Shown here: piece by piece, positions 47,704-58,787 of the stretch
Position numbering within the stretch: the first letter of the stretch is position 1
Layout of the letters: each line of letters opens with the position of its first letter
Origin: Salvia splendens
Lineage: Eukaryota > Streptophyta > Magnoliopsida > Lamiales > Lamiaceae
Assembly (NCBI RefSeq): GCF_004379255.2
Contig: NC_056034.1
Location: 33,607,262-33,671,261, forward strand
Reading direction: 5' to 3'
Length of the DNA stretch: 64,000 nucleotides
Position numbers and translations under genes: made by a program
The notes under the pieces: model-generated
What the model saw: only the letters and a program-made list of their open reading frames with translations
What the model was told of the DNA's origin: nothing
Databases searched by the model: none

Positions 47704-50541
47704 TCAGTCAGCTCCCATGGATTGATTGAAGGAACACAGCCACCTCCTTCCGTCGTTCTGAGATGTCGAGCGTCGCAAGCCCGACGACCTCGAATAGCGG
47801 ACCAACTGGCCGCTCATACTGCGGCCAGTGGTCCGTGGAACCAAGCAAGGGCTCGTGTCCGGTGCTCCCATGCATAGGCCCGGGCCGGGTTTCATCGAGG
47901 GGAACTTTTTGCAGCTGAGGGATCGGAAGGAAGATCTGAGCGGAGATGGCCGAGGGCACTGAAGATCGGGCTTGCAAAACGGTGCATCTAAAGAATTGGT
48001 GTCCGGGAGCTCGGTGGAACAAGTGCAGAAAGACAAGGACAAACTGTTTCTTGCTATCTCTTTCGTTGCTGGCCTCGTCCCTGCGAGCTTACCGAAGGAG
48101 ACTATCCCGTGCCTGCATAAGGGGCACGCGATTGAGCCGGGCGGCCCCTGAGAAACTGTTGAGGTGCTGTTTGTCGAACATAGGTAGAGAGCACATTGGG
48201 TGCAGAACTCATGGAAACAACCTGCATAATAAAAGGCCAATTTGTGTGTTTTAGTGTAACTTTCGTCGATTGTGATGCTGAAATCGGACTAGTTTACCCT
48301 CTGCTGCAACGGTGCACTTTCGCTCTAAGCAAACAACACATGGATCTAAACATGTTGATGGTGAATCATTGCATCTCCATCCGTTTTCTCTGAAACGAAG
48401 GAGATGAAAAATTGCAGTTAATTAGCTTCAACTTTTGTAGCAAGCTGCTTATTTGATGTGGTTTCTGCTCACCTTGCGATTTCAACAATGCTCATGAGTG
48501 GAAGGCATAGATATGGCGAAGGACAAAGCCTTGGTCGCCCTGCTGGTCGTTGGCTTAGAATGTCCTCGAGCCAATCTCTATGCCACGAACGAGCAACCAT
48601 CAACGGAGTCCATCTTCAAACAAAAGTGAAAGTAATAGGTGAATCAAACCCCAAAGCTTCAAAACAAAAATGCATTGTTGGAAGGAAGAGGTTCTTGTTT
48701 CCCTTCTTATAAAAAACTAGACGAGCCTATCGGCCGTATCCACACTGGTGGAAGGAAGATTGATGACAAGATTCAACTATATAACAGCTGATTACTTTTC
48801 AAATGAATGGATTTCATTACCGTAGCATCAGTGAAGAAAACGTTTAAACACACAACTCAACGGAAACTAAACTATGACACTGCATACCCGTTCATGTTCT
48901 CTGCTGTAAGACTCGCACCCTTGGCAATCAAGAGCTGAAAATGATCGAAATATCTTAATTACATTAAGCAAATTTAAGACAACGTTAATATCTTGTTTAA
49001 TAACTGACTAAACTACCTGACAACACTGTGCACTACCACCACATGCAGCATAATGGAGTGGTGTGCTTCCAGCACCTGTCAAAAACAACCGCACATATCC
49101 TTTACGTTAGCGATCACTCGAATTTCCATCTTGCAAATCATAGCACGGTGCTGAGATGTTCGAGACTATTTCTTGAAGTGCAAAGAAAAACTTCAGAGAA
49201 GTAATGTTGCATGTCTGAATAAGGTTTGATTTTCCCAGTTTCTTTCAAATCACTAATTTGTAGCGGCCCAAATTCGAGTAAAATCCGAAGTCAAGAAAGT
49301 TCCAACAAGGGAGTTACAGGCTCAAGGGCATATTTTTCACATAAAAACTAAAGCATATTACATCTAGACAAAAATACGGGGACCAACAATCATCTCAGTT
49401 TCTGATAAGGCAAAAAGGACATTTCTGAATGCATTTTGTGTTGTGTCGAAATCAATATCAATACCGTAACATCGTCCTACAAGAGAATTATCATAAAACA
49501 GAAACTTACAACTATATTAGTTTTTGCTACACTAGCATACCTATTAAGTCGATTGTAGTTCCATCCTCCACTGTCGCGCTGGATGCTGAAGCCCCTATAT
49601 CCAGAAGGAGATGAACAGTGTCAGCATGTCCGTTTAGTGCAGCCATATGAAGGGCGGTGATGCCACCATCAGCAGGCCGGCTGATTACTTCGTTGAGGGA
49701 ACTAACAGAAAAAACAAAAGTTTAAATCTGATAGCCATTTGAATTTTCAGCAGATACATAAATTCTCATGGAGTAGTACCCTTGATCGAACTCTGAAACA
49801 GATTCATCATTTTTGGACTTTTTCCGTAAAATGCTGCAGAAGTTAGGGATGCTGGGAATGTAATCAGCAAGGAGGAGACGGATGCACCGGGAATGCCCGT
49901 TTAGAGCAGCTAAGTGGAGAGCCGTTCCTCCATTTAGGTAATCTGCTCTGCTAATCTACAAGCCAACACATGATTTACAAACTCAAATGCTAATCCTACC
50001 TAATAACTCATTAACATCACGAAAATTGTACGATCATAACACTCGACATACATTGGCTTTAAAAAGTATCAGAATCTGAACAACCTCCCAATGACCGTAT
50101 TGACAAGCCTGCATCAGCGCTGTCTGCCACAGATAAACAAGAATTGAAGATACCATCATCCCACACTAAGAGTCCACTAACAACGACAAAAACTAGCAAT
50201 GTGTCACCTGCCCCCTATAGTTCCTCAGATTAATATCAACACCAGACTCTAGCAAGAGTGAAACAATCTGATCAAGGAAGAATCCACAACAATCAATTCA
50301 AGTCAATTGCACATTTCTTCTACAAACATTGGGGGGTTTGAGATACCTCATGGTGGCCCTGAGCTGCAGAGTAATGCAGTGGGGAATTGCGAACACCGAA
50401 GGTTGAATACCTCGCAAGACGAGGGTTGTATTCCAACAAGGCTTTGGCTTCTTGAAGATCACCATCTCTCGCTGCGGAGACCAGTCGCTCCCCCGATGCA
50501 GAGCATCCAAAAGAATTCCCAACCAGACTCAAGAAACGCAT
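47704..50541 (-). CDS. XBAT32: Ankyrin-repeat RING-type E3 ubiquitin ligase, XB3 family (XBAT32/33-like), 10 exons
   Basis: Minus-strand exons: 50541-50347, 50267-50208, 50123-50052, 49955-49780, 49701-49541, 49075-49017, 48934-48888, 48613-48473, 48389-48298 and 48221-47704. All are GT-AG and in phase, giving 506 aa, the usual size. The N-terminus ([20 protein letters not shown]) is the near-invariant start of XBAT32/33. Five ankyrin repeats follow (for example [38 protein letters not shown]). A complete C3HC4 RING is present (C321, C324, C336, H338, C341, C344, C367, C370). A Ser-rich tail contains SLSFCTCS and FRSLSC. The RING recruits an E2, and ankyrin repeats bind substrate. Arabidopsis XBAT32 ubiquitinates ACC synthases to limit ethylene and promotes lateral roots; the same role is inferred here. 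The N-terminal Gly is not at position 2, so myristoylation as in XBAT31 types is unlikely. A 5'-UTR intron is possible (donor near 50745, acceptor near 50561). Confidence 0.92.
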
Positions 50542-51966
50542 TGTCACCATATATACAGAATCCTACAAACAATAATCAAGACAAATCAAGATGCTTGAAT
50601 AGCAAAAACCAAATAGCACAAGAATGAAATCTATTAGTCCTTGATCATTGGAAATTTCCCAAAAATCTCAACAACACACCACCAATTCACCAACTCTTTC
50701 ACACACAATTCCTATGTTTCCTACCTAAAAGGGAACCAAACATTACCTGCACATGCCTCCATAAACAATCTGTTGTTGTAACTGTCAGAAACCTCTCACA
50801 GCCCTGATTGATGGCCAATGGAGAAAGAAGAAGCTCACCATCATACACAAAAATTTAAAATTACCACTTGATTATTATTTATAATTATAAATGAGTTTAA
50901 AAGTACCTTGAAAATGACAGATTTCTGTATCAGCTAAAGGGCCTTTGTCAACTCCTAATGGCCAAAGAGAAAACAGAGCTGAAGAAAAATGGATAAAAAA
51001 TTGATCTTTACAACCCAGCTTGACAAAATCAAACGAGCGTTTCTCTGTTTCGCCTCATCATCAAGATTCTTCAACCAAAAAAAGAATCTACAAATCCGGC
51101 CATAAAAATACCGGTACAGAATCCAAATTTTCCGGGAGTCTCAAAGCGACAATCACAACAACAATAATCAAAGATGTTTTCCTAAATGTTTAAATCCGAA
51201 ATTCCACCACCCCACAAAACTATCTGTCTCCCTTCTTCATTTCTAACCGACAATTTACATAAATTAAACGACAATCATCCCCCAAATTCTCTCTCTCCCC
51301 CAAATTATTTATTTTTCTATGGCGATTAGGTGTAACCATGAATATTCGCCATCGGCATTTTTTTTATTTTGGTATTTATTTAAGATGGAAAAAGCAAAAG
51401 AAATTTATATCCGTTTTTAGTTTTTTTCTTATCAGGAGTAATCTCTAAATTAGGGTAAATAGTTATTTTTATAGAATTTAATGTTAATTTTGTTTGGTTA
51501 AATTGATTGTTGGAATTACAGAAAATAGTAGTAGTAACAGTTTTAATTCATATGGAGTACGTTGCTATAACATCTTTTGAATTGGAATGAATTTTTCAGT
51601 TTTCCAGCTTTATTTTTTCAAGATGCCTTTCATATCTAAAAGGTTATTTCATTCTATTTTATTCAATTTTTTAAAACCTACTACTCTCACACTCTTCTCG
51701 TCGTTCTCTCTCATTTTTCACTCTAACTCAATCCTTACGATTTGTTAGTACTATATTAAATAATATCATAACAATTAAATACTCTCTATGACTTTGACAA
51801 CTATTGCAATTACAATTTATATAATGCGTGCCCCATGCCCGCATACCTTTTGTGAAAATATAATTTAAATTGAAAAGCTGCAATATTATTCTTTTTTTTC
51901 TTCAAAATATGAATTATTTAAATCATAAACTTTTTAAATAGTTTAATTAAATATTAATATGGATTC
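50542..51966. other. 5' UTR and promoter region of the E3 ligase gene
   Basis: On the minus strand, pyrimidine-rich leader-like sequence lies at about 51200-51310 (CTCTCTCTCCCCC on the plus strand). A CAG/GTAATG donor near 50745 and a TTGTAG acceptor near 50561 would fit a leader intron. Further left-to-right the DNA is AT-rich without ORFs. The Copia element begins at 51967, roughly 0.65 kb beyond the leader. Confidence 0.45.
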
Positions 51967-52837
51967 TGTTGAATATTTGGTGGACTCTCATTTGGGCTGG
52001 TTTTAGTTACTGGCCCATGCATTGCTGATTTGGGCCTGGCCCAAGACTCATGACTTCCACTCCAGATTCAGCCACGTGTTCTCCCACTCGGATCATGGCT
52101 CTCAGCCGTCGGATTGTAGGGTGTGCTTGTTATGTGTGTGAGTCTCCTGATTCTCTATCTCATTCAATACTCTCACTCTCTCTCTTCGGATATCTCTCTC
52201 TCTCTCTCTCAGAGTTCTTTGACTCTTCTTCTTCTTCCCTTCTTCTCCGACGATTCTCTGGTGATTCTGTGTGATCTTGCACGGTTGAAAGTGCTTCAGA
52301 TCTTGCTACAGTAATAGAGGAAGCAACTATTTCGGTTGCTGGAGTTGGGTGGGAACTAGGGTTTCTGTTTGGAGTGTTTCTGTGCGAGGTTGTTCTCGAA
52401 CGGTGTAGATCTGAAGTGTAGGAGTCGGTTAGGCCTGGAATCTGGAGTGTGAGGTCAATCACCGGCAGATTCAGCTGTGCTCCTTTGGATCTGTGTTCTG
52501 GAGAATAGGCTTGTATCATCGGCGGGTGGCTGAGCCGTTGATTGTTGTTTTCTTTGTGATTTCGTTCGGTATTCTGCCTTTATTGTACCAGATCCGTTTG
52601 GATCTATTACCTTGTGATACTAACAAGGTTTTGTTGAGTGTGCAGGGTTATTGATGCTTGTCTTGAATTGATTAAGCACAAGGACTTAGTCTGTAATAGC
52701 TATTGTGTATCTTGACTGTAATAGCTAGATCTTTTGTACATATCAGTCGCTTGGTTGATGGTTTGACTGAGCCATCTTGTAACAAGACCAAAGAGGTCTC
52801 GGTAAATAGTGAATCCGGAATTCGTCTGATCCCTACA
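51967..52837 (+). repeat. 5' LTR of the intact Copia element
   Basis: It starts TGTTGAATATTTGG and ends CCCTACA, one base before the primer binding site. It contains a CT-rich stretch (CTCTCTCTTCGGATATCTC). Short ORFs within it also occur in the 3' LTR and are not genes. Confidence 0.96.
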
Positions 52838-53449
52838 GTGGTATCAGAGCCACGGGGGGACGATTCCGGCACGCCGAGTCGCATTAAGGAGGTGGGCAAG
52901 TGGAACCCTCCCTCGAGTAGGGGGTTTGCTCTGGTAAATTGGCTGTGACTCTCTCTGTTTTCTTGTTTTTTCCTGTTTAAAGCCACCCTAGGTTTGGGCT
53001 TTTGCTGCTGGTAGTAAACCTTGGCAAGGTTTTAGGCTTATCTGTGTTGTTTTCTCTGTGTTTACCTGCTTCCGTGTTTGATTGTTGTTTTATCTGTCTC
53101 TCTGACCCCTTATTACCTGGCCACCAAGCACATATACTGCCTAAGTGACCCCCTGCGCCCTCCAAGAGTGAGTGCTTGCGATCTGGGATAGCCTTAGCCA
53201 GTGCTGCTCGTGACAGTCAGGGATTTGGGCTTGACCTGTGTGTATGGTGTTTTTTTTTTTTTCTTTCTTTTTGTTCTTGAGAAAATTTTCTGTTCAGATA
53301 GCTGTTACTGCCCTCTGGGTACTTGACTTCGTGTTCTTTTGTGCTCCTTCTGTGAAAATCTGTGTTAGGCCCTAGCCTGCATGTCTCTTTTCCCTATTGT
53401 GTGCAGAGTTGTGTGTTCTTACCTTGCTCACTGTGTTTTGGCTGAATTG

Positions 53450-56400
53450 ATGTCCAAAATGTCTCAGCCCATTGGTTTGGTTCCTTTTAATGGAAAAAAT
53501 GACTTTATGATTTGGAAACAAAAATTGAAGTGTATTTTGATTCAGCAAAAGGTTTTCAAGTCTGTTGATGGTACTTTGTCTGATGATGTTTCTCCTGAAA
53601 AGCAAGATGAAATGAATGAGTTGGCTAGAGCCACTATTATTCTCAATTTATCTGACTCTGTGATTAGGAAAGTTGATCATGTTGAATCTGCCTCTGAAAT
53701 GTGGAAACTCCTTGATACTCTGTTTACAGAAACTTCTATGTCCTCAAGAATGTATTTGCTTGAAAAGCTGTTTAAATTCAAACTTGATTTGTCTAAGGAT
53801 ATAGATGATAATGTGGATAGATTTCAGAAACTTGTGCAAGACATTAAGAGATCAGGTGATAAAACAATTGATGAATATACAAGTATTGCCCTAATGAATG
53901 CCATACCTGATTCCTATAGTGATGTAAAGGCTGCCATTAAATATGGCAGAGACTCTGCTCCTCTTGATTTAATAATTAGCTCCCTTAAATCTAAGGAACT
54001 TGATCTGAGGGAAAGGGGTTCTGACAAATCTACTGCCAATAAAGTGTTTAATGTTAGGGGTAGGTCTAATTCAAGAGGGGGATATGAATCAAATGGTGGT
54101 TCTAATAACAGATCCAACTCAAGGAAGAAATTTAGGTCCAGATCCAGTAGTAGGGACCCTAAATCCTTCAGAAAATGTTACAATTGTGGAGAAACTGGAC
54201 ATTATAAAAAGGAATGTACCAAGCCTAAGAAGAATAAGCCTCCTCACCATAATAATAACAGCTCTCAGATTGAAAACATTGCCAGTATGGTTAAGTATGA
54301 AACAACTGACAATGAATCTGTGTTTATGGTGCATGATTTGTTGAATATCAATGCTTCCCCTATGTGTCCTTATACTTTAAATGACTGGTTATGTGATTCT
54401 GGTTGCACTTTCCATGTAAGTCCCTTCAAGCAGGTGTTTTCTGACATGAAGCCTGTTTCTAGCACTTATGTGTCAATGGCTGATGACAAGAAATGTGAAA
54501 TTCTTGGTATTGGCACAGTGTGTTTAAAATTTAGTAATGGCTATGTGCTTAATTTGAAGGGTGTTAGATATGTTCCAGATCTGTGTTATAACTTGATGTC
54601 ATGTAATGCTCTTGAAGGTTCTGGTCTGAGTGGGAAGTGGGGGGATGGCTGTATGAAAATCTGTAAAGGTTCTATGTGCTTATTTAAAGCTCAAAAAAGG
54701 TGTGGTTTGTATGTCTGCAATGCTGTGCCTCTTACTTGTGAAAAAGCATCTGCTAATGTTGTAAAGTCTGACAAAATTTTGCTATGGCATAATAGGCTAG
54801 GCCACATGAGTGAGAAGGGTATGAATATTCTGAAAAAACATGACATTCTATCTGATTCTGATGTCTGTGGTGAATTACCTTTCTGTGATACTTGTGTGCT
54901 GGGTAAACAACATAGAGTATCTTTTCCTACACCTGTCCCTGCTAATGTGAGTAAGAATGTGCTTGAATATTTGCATATGGATGTTTGGGGACCTGCTCCT
55001 GTGTCATCTCACTCTGGTTCTGTCTACTTTCTCTCTGTGATTGATGATTTTTCAAGGAAAGTGTGGTGTTTTCTGATGAAACATAAATCTGATGTGTTTG
55101 GAAAATTTACTACTTGGAAAACCTTGATTGAAAACCAAACTGGAAAGAAAATCAAAGGAATCAGAACTGATAATGGTCTTGAATTTTGTAATAACCAATT
55201 TGATGACTTATGTGCTGGGCATGGTATTAAAAGGCATAAAACTGTTCCTTATACTCCTCAACAAAATGGAGTAGCTGAAAGAATGAATAGGACTTTACTT
55301 GAAAAGGTTAGATGCATGCTTTCTAAATCTGGTTTGTCAAAAAAATTTTGGGGTGAAGCTTTGTTGACTGCTACTTATCTGGTAAATAGGTCTCCCTCTG
55401 TGCCTTTATTGGGGCAGTGCCCTGAATATGTGTTTTATGGAAAACCTTTGAACCTTTCTCACCTAAGAGTGTTTGGCTGCTCTGCTTTTGTGCATACCAA
55501 GTCTGACAAACTTGAACCTAGGTCTAGAAAAGGTGTTCTCTTGGGTTATCCTGAGGGTGTTAAAGGGTATAGGATCTGGCTGAGAGATGAGCCTGGATTT
55601 AAGGTCATTATCAGCAGGGATGTTGTGTTCAATGAGCATAACTTTCCTTGTCTGAGGTTGACTGATCCTTCAGCTCTAGAGAGTGTGGACAGTGACCCTC
55701 CAAGTGAGGAGGAGTCCACAATTTTACCCACTGATGTGGAGCATCCAGTGGATGCTTCAAGTGAGGTGGAGCAACCTTTTTGGAACTCAGTGCCAGCCTA
55801 TAGTCCTAGTGACACACCTAATGAGGGAAATCTACCTGAGGATAATGTTAACAATGTGGCTTTACCTGATGACAATGTGCATGCTAGTCCTATTAGGAGT
55901 AATGCTCCTGTGCCTGCTCAGAATGTGTTAAACAGTCCTCCTGGAGTTCAAAATGTCATTGATGCACCAAATTTGAATGACTATGTGCTTGCTAGGGATA
56001 GATCCAGAAGGGTGAATGTGAATAAACCTGCTAGATATGTAGGGCTAATTGCTCTCATAAACTTGGCTTTCAATGTGCATGAATCTGATGGGGATGAGCC
56101 TCAAACCTTTAAGCAGGCTACAAAATCTAAATTCTGGGCTAAGTGGCATGATGCTATGATTGAAGAGATGAATTCTCTGAAAGTTAATATGACCTGGATC
56201 CTTGTACCCCTGCCTCTTGGTGCCTCTGTTGTTGACTGTAGATGGTTGTATAAGCTAAAGAATGAGGTGGAGGGGCTGAGGTATAAGGCCAGATTGGTGG
56301 CTAAAGGATTTACTCAACAAGAGGGGGTAGATTATACTGAAATATTTGCTCCTGTTGTTAAGTTTACTACTGTGAGGTTAATGCTTGCATTGTGTGCTCA

Positions 56401-57652
56401 TTTTGATTGGGAATTAAAGCAAATGGATGTTAAAACTGCCTTCTTGCATGGTGATCTTGATAAACCCATATACATGAGACAGCCTGAAGGTTTTGTAGAT
56501 CCAAAGTTTCCTAATCATGTGTGTTTGCTGAAAAAGGCTCTATATGGTCTAAAGCAGTCTCCTAGGCAGTGGAACATTAAGTTTAATACTTGTATGCACA
56601 ATTTGGGCTTTGTGAGAAGCACTTTTGATGCTTGCTTGTATGTGAAGAACCTTGGTACTGTTCCTGTGTTTCTATTGTTGTATGTTGATGACATGCTGAT
56701 CATGGGTCCTTGTTTGAACACCATAAGTGCTGTGCAAGCTGCTTTGAGCAAGAATTTTGACATGAAAGACTTAGGGGATGCTCAGAAAATTCTGGGAATT
56801 AATATTTTCAGGGATAGAAAGAATTATACTCTTGTTTTGCATCAAGAACCCTATGTGTACAAAATTCTGAAAAAATTTAACATGTATGATGCTAAGCCTG
56901 CTTCAGTGCCCTTAGCTGCTCATTTTGTGTTGAGTAAAGACCTTTGCCCTCAAACTGATCTTGAAATCAATTCCATGAAGAAAGTTCCCTATGCTAATGC
57001 TATTGGATCTGTTATGTACTTAATGGTCAGTACTAGACCTGATATTGCTTATGCTGTTTCATGCTTGAGTAGATATATGTCTAATCCTGGTCCTGTGCAT
57101 TGGGAAGCTTTGAAGTGGTTGTTGAGATACTTGAAGCATACTGCAAAGTATGGTTTATGCTATTCTAAGTGTGAAGAAGGTGTTAAACTTGCTGGATATG
57201 TTGATTCTAACTATGCTAATGACAGGGATAAGAGGAAGTCCACCACTTCCTATGTTTTTACTGTGTGTAGGTCCTGCATTAGTTGGAAGTCACAACTGCA
57301 ACATATTGTTGCCTTGTCTACTACTGAGTCTGAGTACATTGCTATCACTGAAGCTATGAAAGAAGCTGTGTGGCTAAAGGGAGTACTTTCTGAACTTAAC
57401 TTTGTGAAAACTCCTCCTGTGGTATTCTCTGACTCTCAATCTGCTATTCAACTGTGCAAGAATCCTGTTTTCCATGATAGAACTAAGCATATTGATGTAA
57501 GATTTCATTACATTAGGGATATTGTAGAAAAAGGTGAAGTTTTTCTTTTTAAAGTACACACAGATAAGAACCCAGCTGATATGGGTACTAAATGCTTACC
57601 TCTTGAAAAACTAATTTTCTGCATTAAGTTTTTGCATTTTGATTTTGGATAA
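53450..57652 (+). CDS. Copia gag-pol polyprotein, intact
   Basis: The open frame extends upstream to 53381, but the ATG at 53450 (MSKMSQPIGLVPFNGKNDF) begins the recognisable gag; the ATG at 53459 is also possible. Approximate residues counted from 53381: gag 27-220; zinc knuckle CYNCGETGHYKKEC near 266; aspartic protease DSG near 338; integrase zinc-binding WHNRLGH near 468 with CDTCVLGK; integrase catalytic Asp in HMDVWGP, Asp in IRTDNGLEF near 597, and Glu in GVAERMNRTL near 633; RT with LDVKTAFLHG style motif and YVDDM near 1101; RNase H from about 1274 (GYVDSNYA, STTESEYIA, FSDSQSAI). GYVDSNYA has Asn where many relatives have Asp after Ser; the catalytic Asp itself is kept. The polyprotein is cleaved by its own protease into capsid and enzymes. 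Confidence 0.96.
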   Translation: MSKMSQPIGLVPFNGKNDFMIWKQKLKCILIQQKVFKSVDGTLSDDVSPEKQDEMNELARATIILNLSDSVIRKVDHVESASEMWKLLDTLFTETSMSSRMYLLEKLFKFKLDLSKDIDDNVDRFQKLVQDIKRSGDKTIDEYTSIALMNAIPDSYSDVKAAIKYGRDSAPLDLIISSLKSKELDLRERGSDKSTANKVFNVRGRSNSRGGYESNGGSNNRSNSRKKFRSRSSSRDPKSFRKCYNCGETGHYKKECTKPKKNKPPHHNNNSSQIENIASMVKYETTDNESVFMVHDLLNINASPMCPYTLNDWLCDSGCTFHVSPFKQVFSDMKPVSSTYVSMADDKKCEILGIGTVCLKFSNGYVLNLKGVRYVPDLCYNLMSCNALEGSGLSGKWGDGCMKICKGSMCLFKAQKRCGLYVCNAVPLTCEKASANVVKSDKILLWHNRLGHMSEKGMNILKKHDILSDSDVCGELPFCDTCVLGKQHRVSFPTPVPANVSKNVLEYLHMDVWGPAPVSSHSGSVYFLSVIDDFSRKVWCFLMKHKSDVFGKFTTWKTLIENQTGKKIKGIRTDNGLEFCNNQFDDLCAGHGIKRHKTVPYTPQQNGVAERMNRTLLEKVRCMLSKSGLSKKFWGEALLTATYLVNRSPSVPLLGQCPEYVFYGKPLNLSHLRVFGCSAFVHTKSDKLEPRSRKGVLLGYPEGVKGYRIWLRDEPGFKVIISRDVVFNEHNFPCLRLTDPSALESVDSDPPSEEESTILPTDVEHPVDASSEVEQPFWNSVPAYSPSDTPNEGNLPEDNVNNVALPDDNVHASPIRSNAPVPAQNVLNSPPGVQNVIDAPNLNDYVLARDRSRRVNVNKPARYVGLIALINLAFNVHESDGDEPQTFKQATKSKFWAKWHDAMIEEMNSLKVNMTWILVPLPLGASVVDCRWLYKLKNEVEGLRYKARLVAKGFTQQEGVDYTEIFAPVVKFTTVRLMLALCAHFDWELKQMDVKTAFLHGDLDKPIYMRQPEGFVDPKFPNHVCLLKKALYGLKQSPRQWNIKFNTCMHNLGFVRSTFDACLYVKNLGTVPVFLLLYVDDMLIMGPCLNTISAVQAALSKNFDMKDLGDAQKILGINIFRDRKNYTLVLHQEPYVYKILKKFNMYDAKPASVPLAAHFVLSKDLCPQTDLEINSMKKVPYANAIGSVMYLMVSTRPDIAYAVSCLSRYMSNPGPVHWEALKWLLRYLKHTAKYGLCYSKCEEGVKLAGYVDSNYANDRDKRKSTTSYVFTVCRSCISWKSQLQHIVALSTTESEYIAITEAMKEAVWLKGVLSELNFVKTPPVVFSDSQSAIQLCKNPVFHDRTKHIDVRFHYIRDIVEKGEVFLFKVHTDKNPADMGTKCLPLEKLIFCIKFLHFDFG

Positions 57653-57909
57653 GTGCATGTCCCGGGGAAAAAAAGACCTCAGTTACCTAATCCACTGTGG
57701 TAAGGGTGATGGGTGACTTGAGGCAACAAGTCCTCTTAGACTAATGGGTTTTCAACCCTCTGGTGTCTAGAGGCAACTTGGTGGTTCCCAAAAATGCCAG
57801 TGAACTTTGTTCTTTGGGGCTGAGGGGGCTACCATGTAGGCTGTGATGAATTTACACCTTAGCCGTGTGGTGCAAGCTGGTTTCCCATAATGAAGTCCAA
57901 GGTGGAGCA

Positions 57910-58782
57910 TGTTGAATATTTGGTGGACTCTCATTTGGGCTGGTTTTAGTTACTGGCCCATGCATTGCTGATTTGGGCCTGGCCCAAGACTCATGACTTC
58001 CACTCCAGATTCAGCCACGTGTTCTCCCACTCGGATCATGGCTCTCAGCCGTCGGATTGTAGGGTGTGCTTGTTATGTGTGTGAGTCTCCTGATTCTCTA
58101 TCTCATTCAATACTCTCACTCTCTCTCTTCGGACATCTCTCTCTCTCTCTCTCTCAGAGTTCTTTGACTCTTCTTCTTCTTCCCTTCTTCTCCGACGATT
58201 CTCTGGTGATTCTGTGTGATCTTGCACGGTTGAAAGTGCTTCAGATCTTGCTACAGTAATAGAGGAAGCAACTATTTCGGTTGCTGGAGTTGGGTGGGAA
58301 CTAGGGTTTCTGTTTGGAGTGTTTCTGTGCGAGGTTGTTCTCGAACGGTGTAGATCTGAAGTGTAGGAGTCGGTTAGGCCTGGAATCTGGAGTGTGAGGT
58401 CAATCACCGGCAGATTCAGCTGTGCTCCTTTGGATCTGTGTTCTGGAGAATAGGCTTGTATCATCGGCGGGTGGCTGAGCCGTTGATTGTTGTTTTCTTT
58501 GTGATTTCGTTCGGTATTCTGCCTTTATTGTACCAGATCCGTTTGGATCTATTACCTTGTGATACTAACAAGGTTTTGTTGAGTGTGCAGGGTTATTGAT
58601 GCTTGTCTTGAATTGATTAAGCACAAGGACTTAGTCTGTAATAGCTATTGTGTATCTTGACTGTAATAGCTAGATCTTTTGTACATATCAGTCGCTTGGT
58701 TGATGGTTTGACTGAGCCATCTTGTAACAAGACCAAAGAGGTCTCGGTAAATAGTGAATCCGGAATTCGTCTGATCCCTACA
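57910..58782 (+). repeat. 3' LTR of the intact Copia element
   Basis: Nearly identical to the 5' LTR, with CGGACATC replacing CGGATATC and a CT run longer by 2 bp. It is directly followed by the target duplication GATTC. Confidence 0.96.
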
Positions 58783-58787
58783 GATTC

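Larger units (their letters stand above)
51967..58782 (+). mobile_element. Complete Copia LTR retrotransposon, structurally intact and young
   Basis: LTRs at 51967-52837 (871 bp) and 57910-58782 (873 bp) appear to differ only by one substitution and one extra CT unit in a CT run. The flanks GATTC (51962-51966 and 58783-58787) form a perfect 5-bp target duplication. The Met-tRNA primer site TGGTATCAGAGC is at 52839-52850, and a purine tract (AAGGTGGAGCA) precedes the 3' LTR. A single uninterrupted gag-pol frame fills the interior. All sequence requirements for autonomy appear present, though transcription and transposition cannot be judged here. Confidence 0.97.

Noticed and set aside
52050..52519. 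ORFs within the Copia LTR, repeated at 57993-58464
   Set aside because: They are present in both LTRs and are by-products of LTR sequence.
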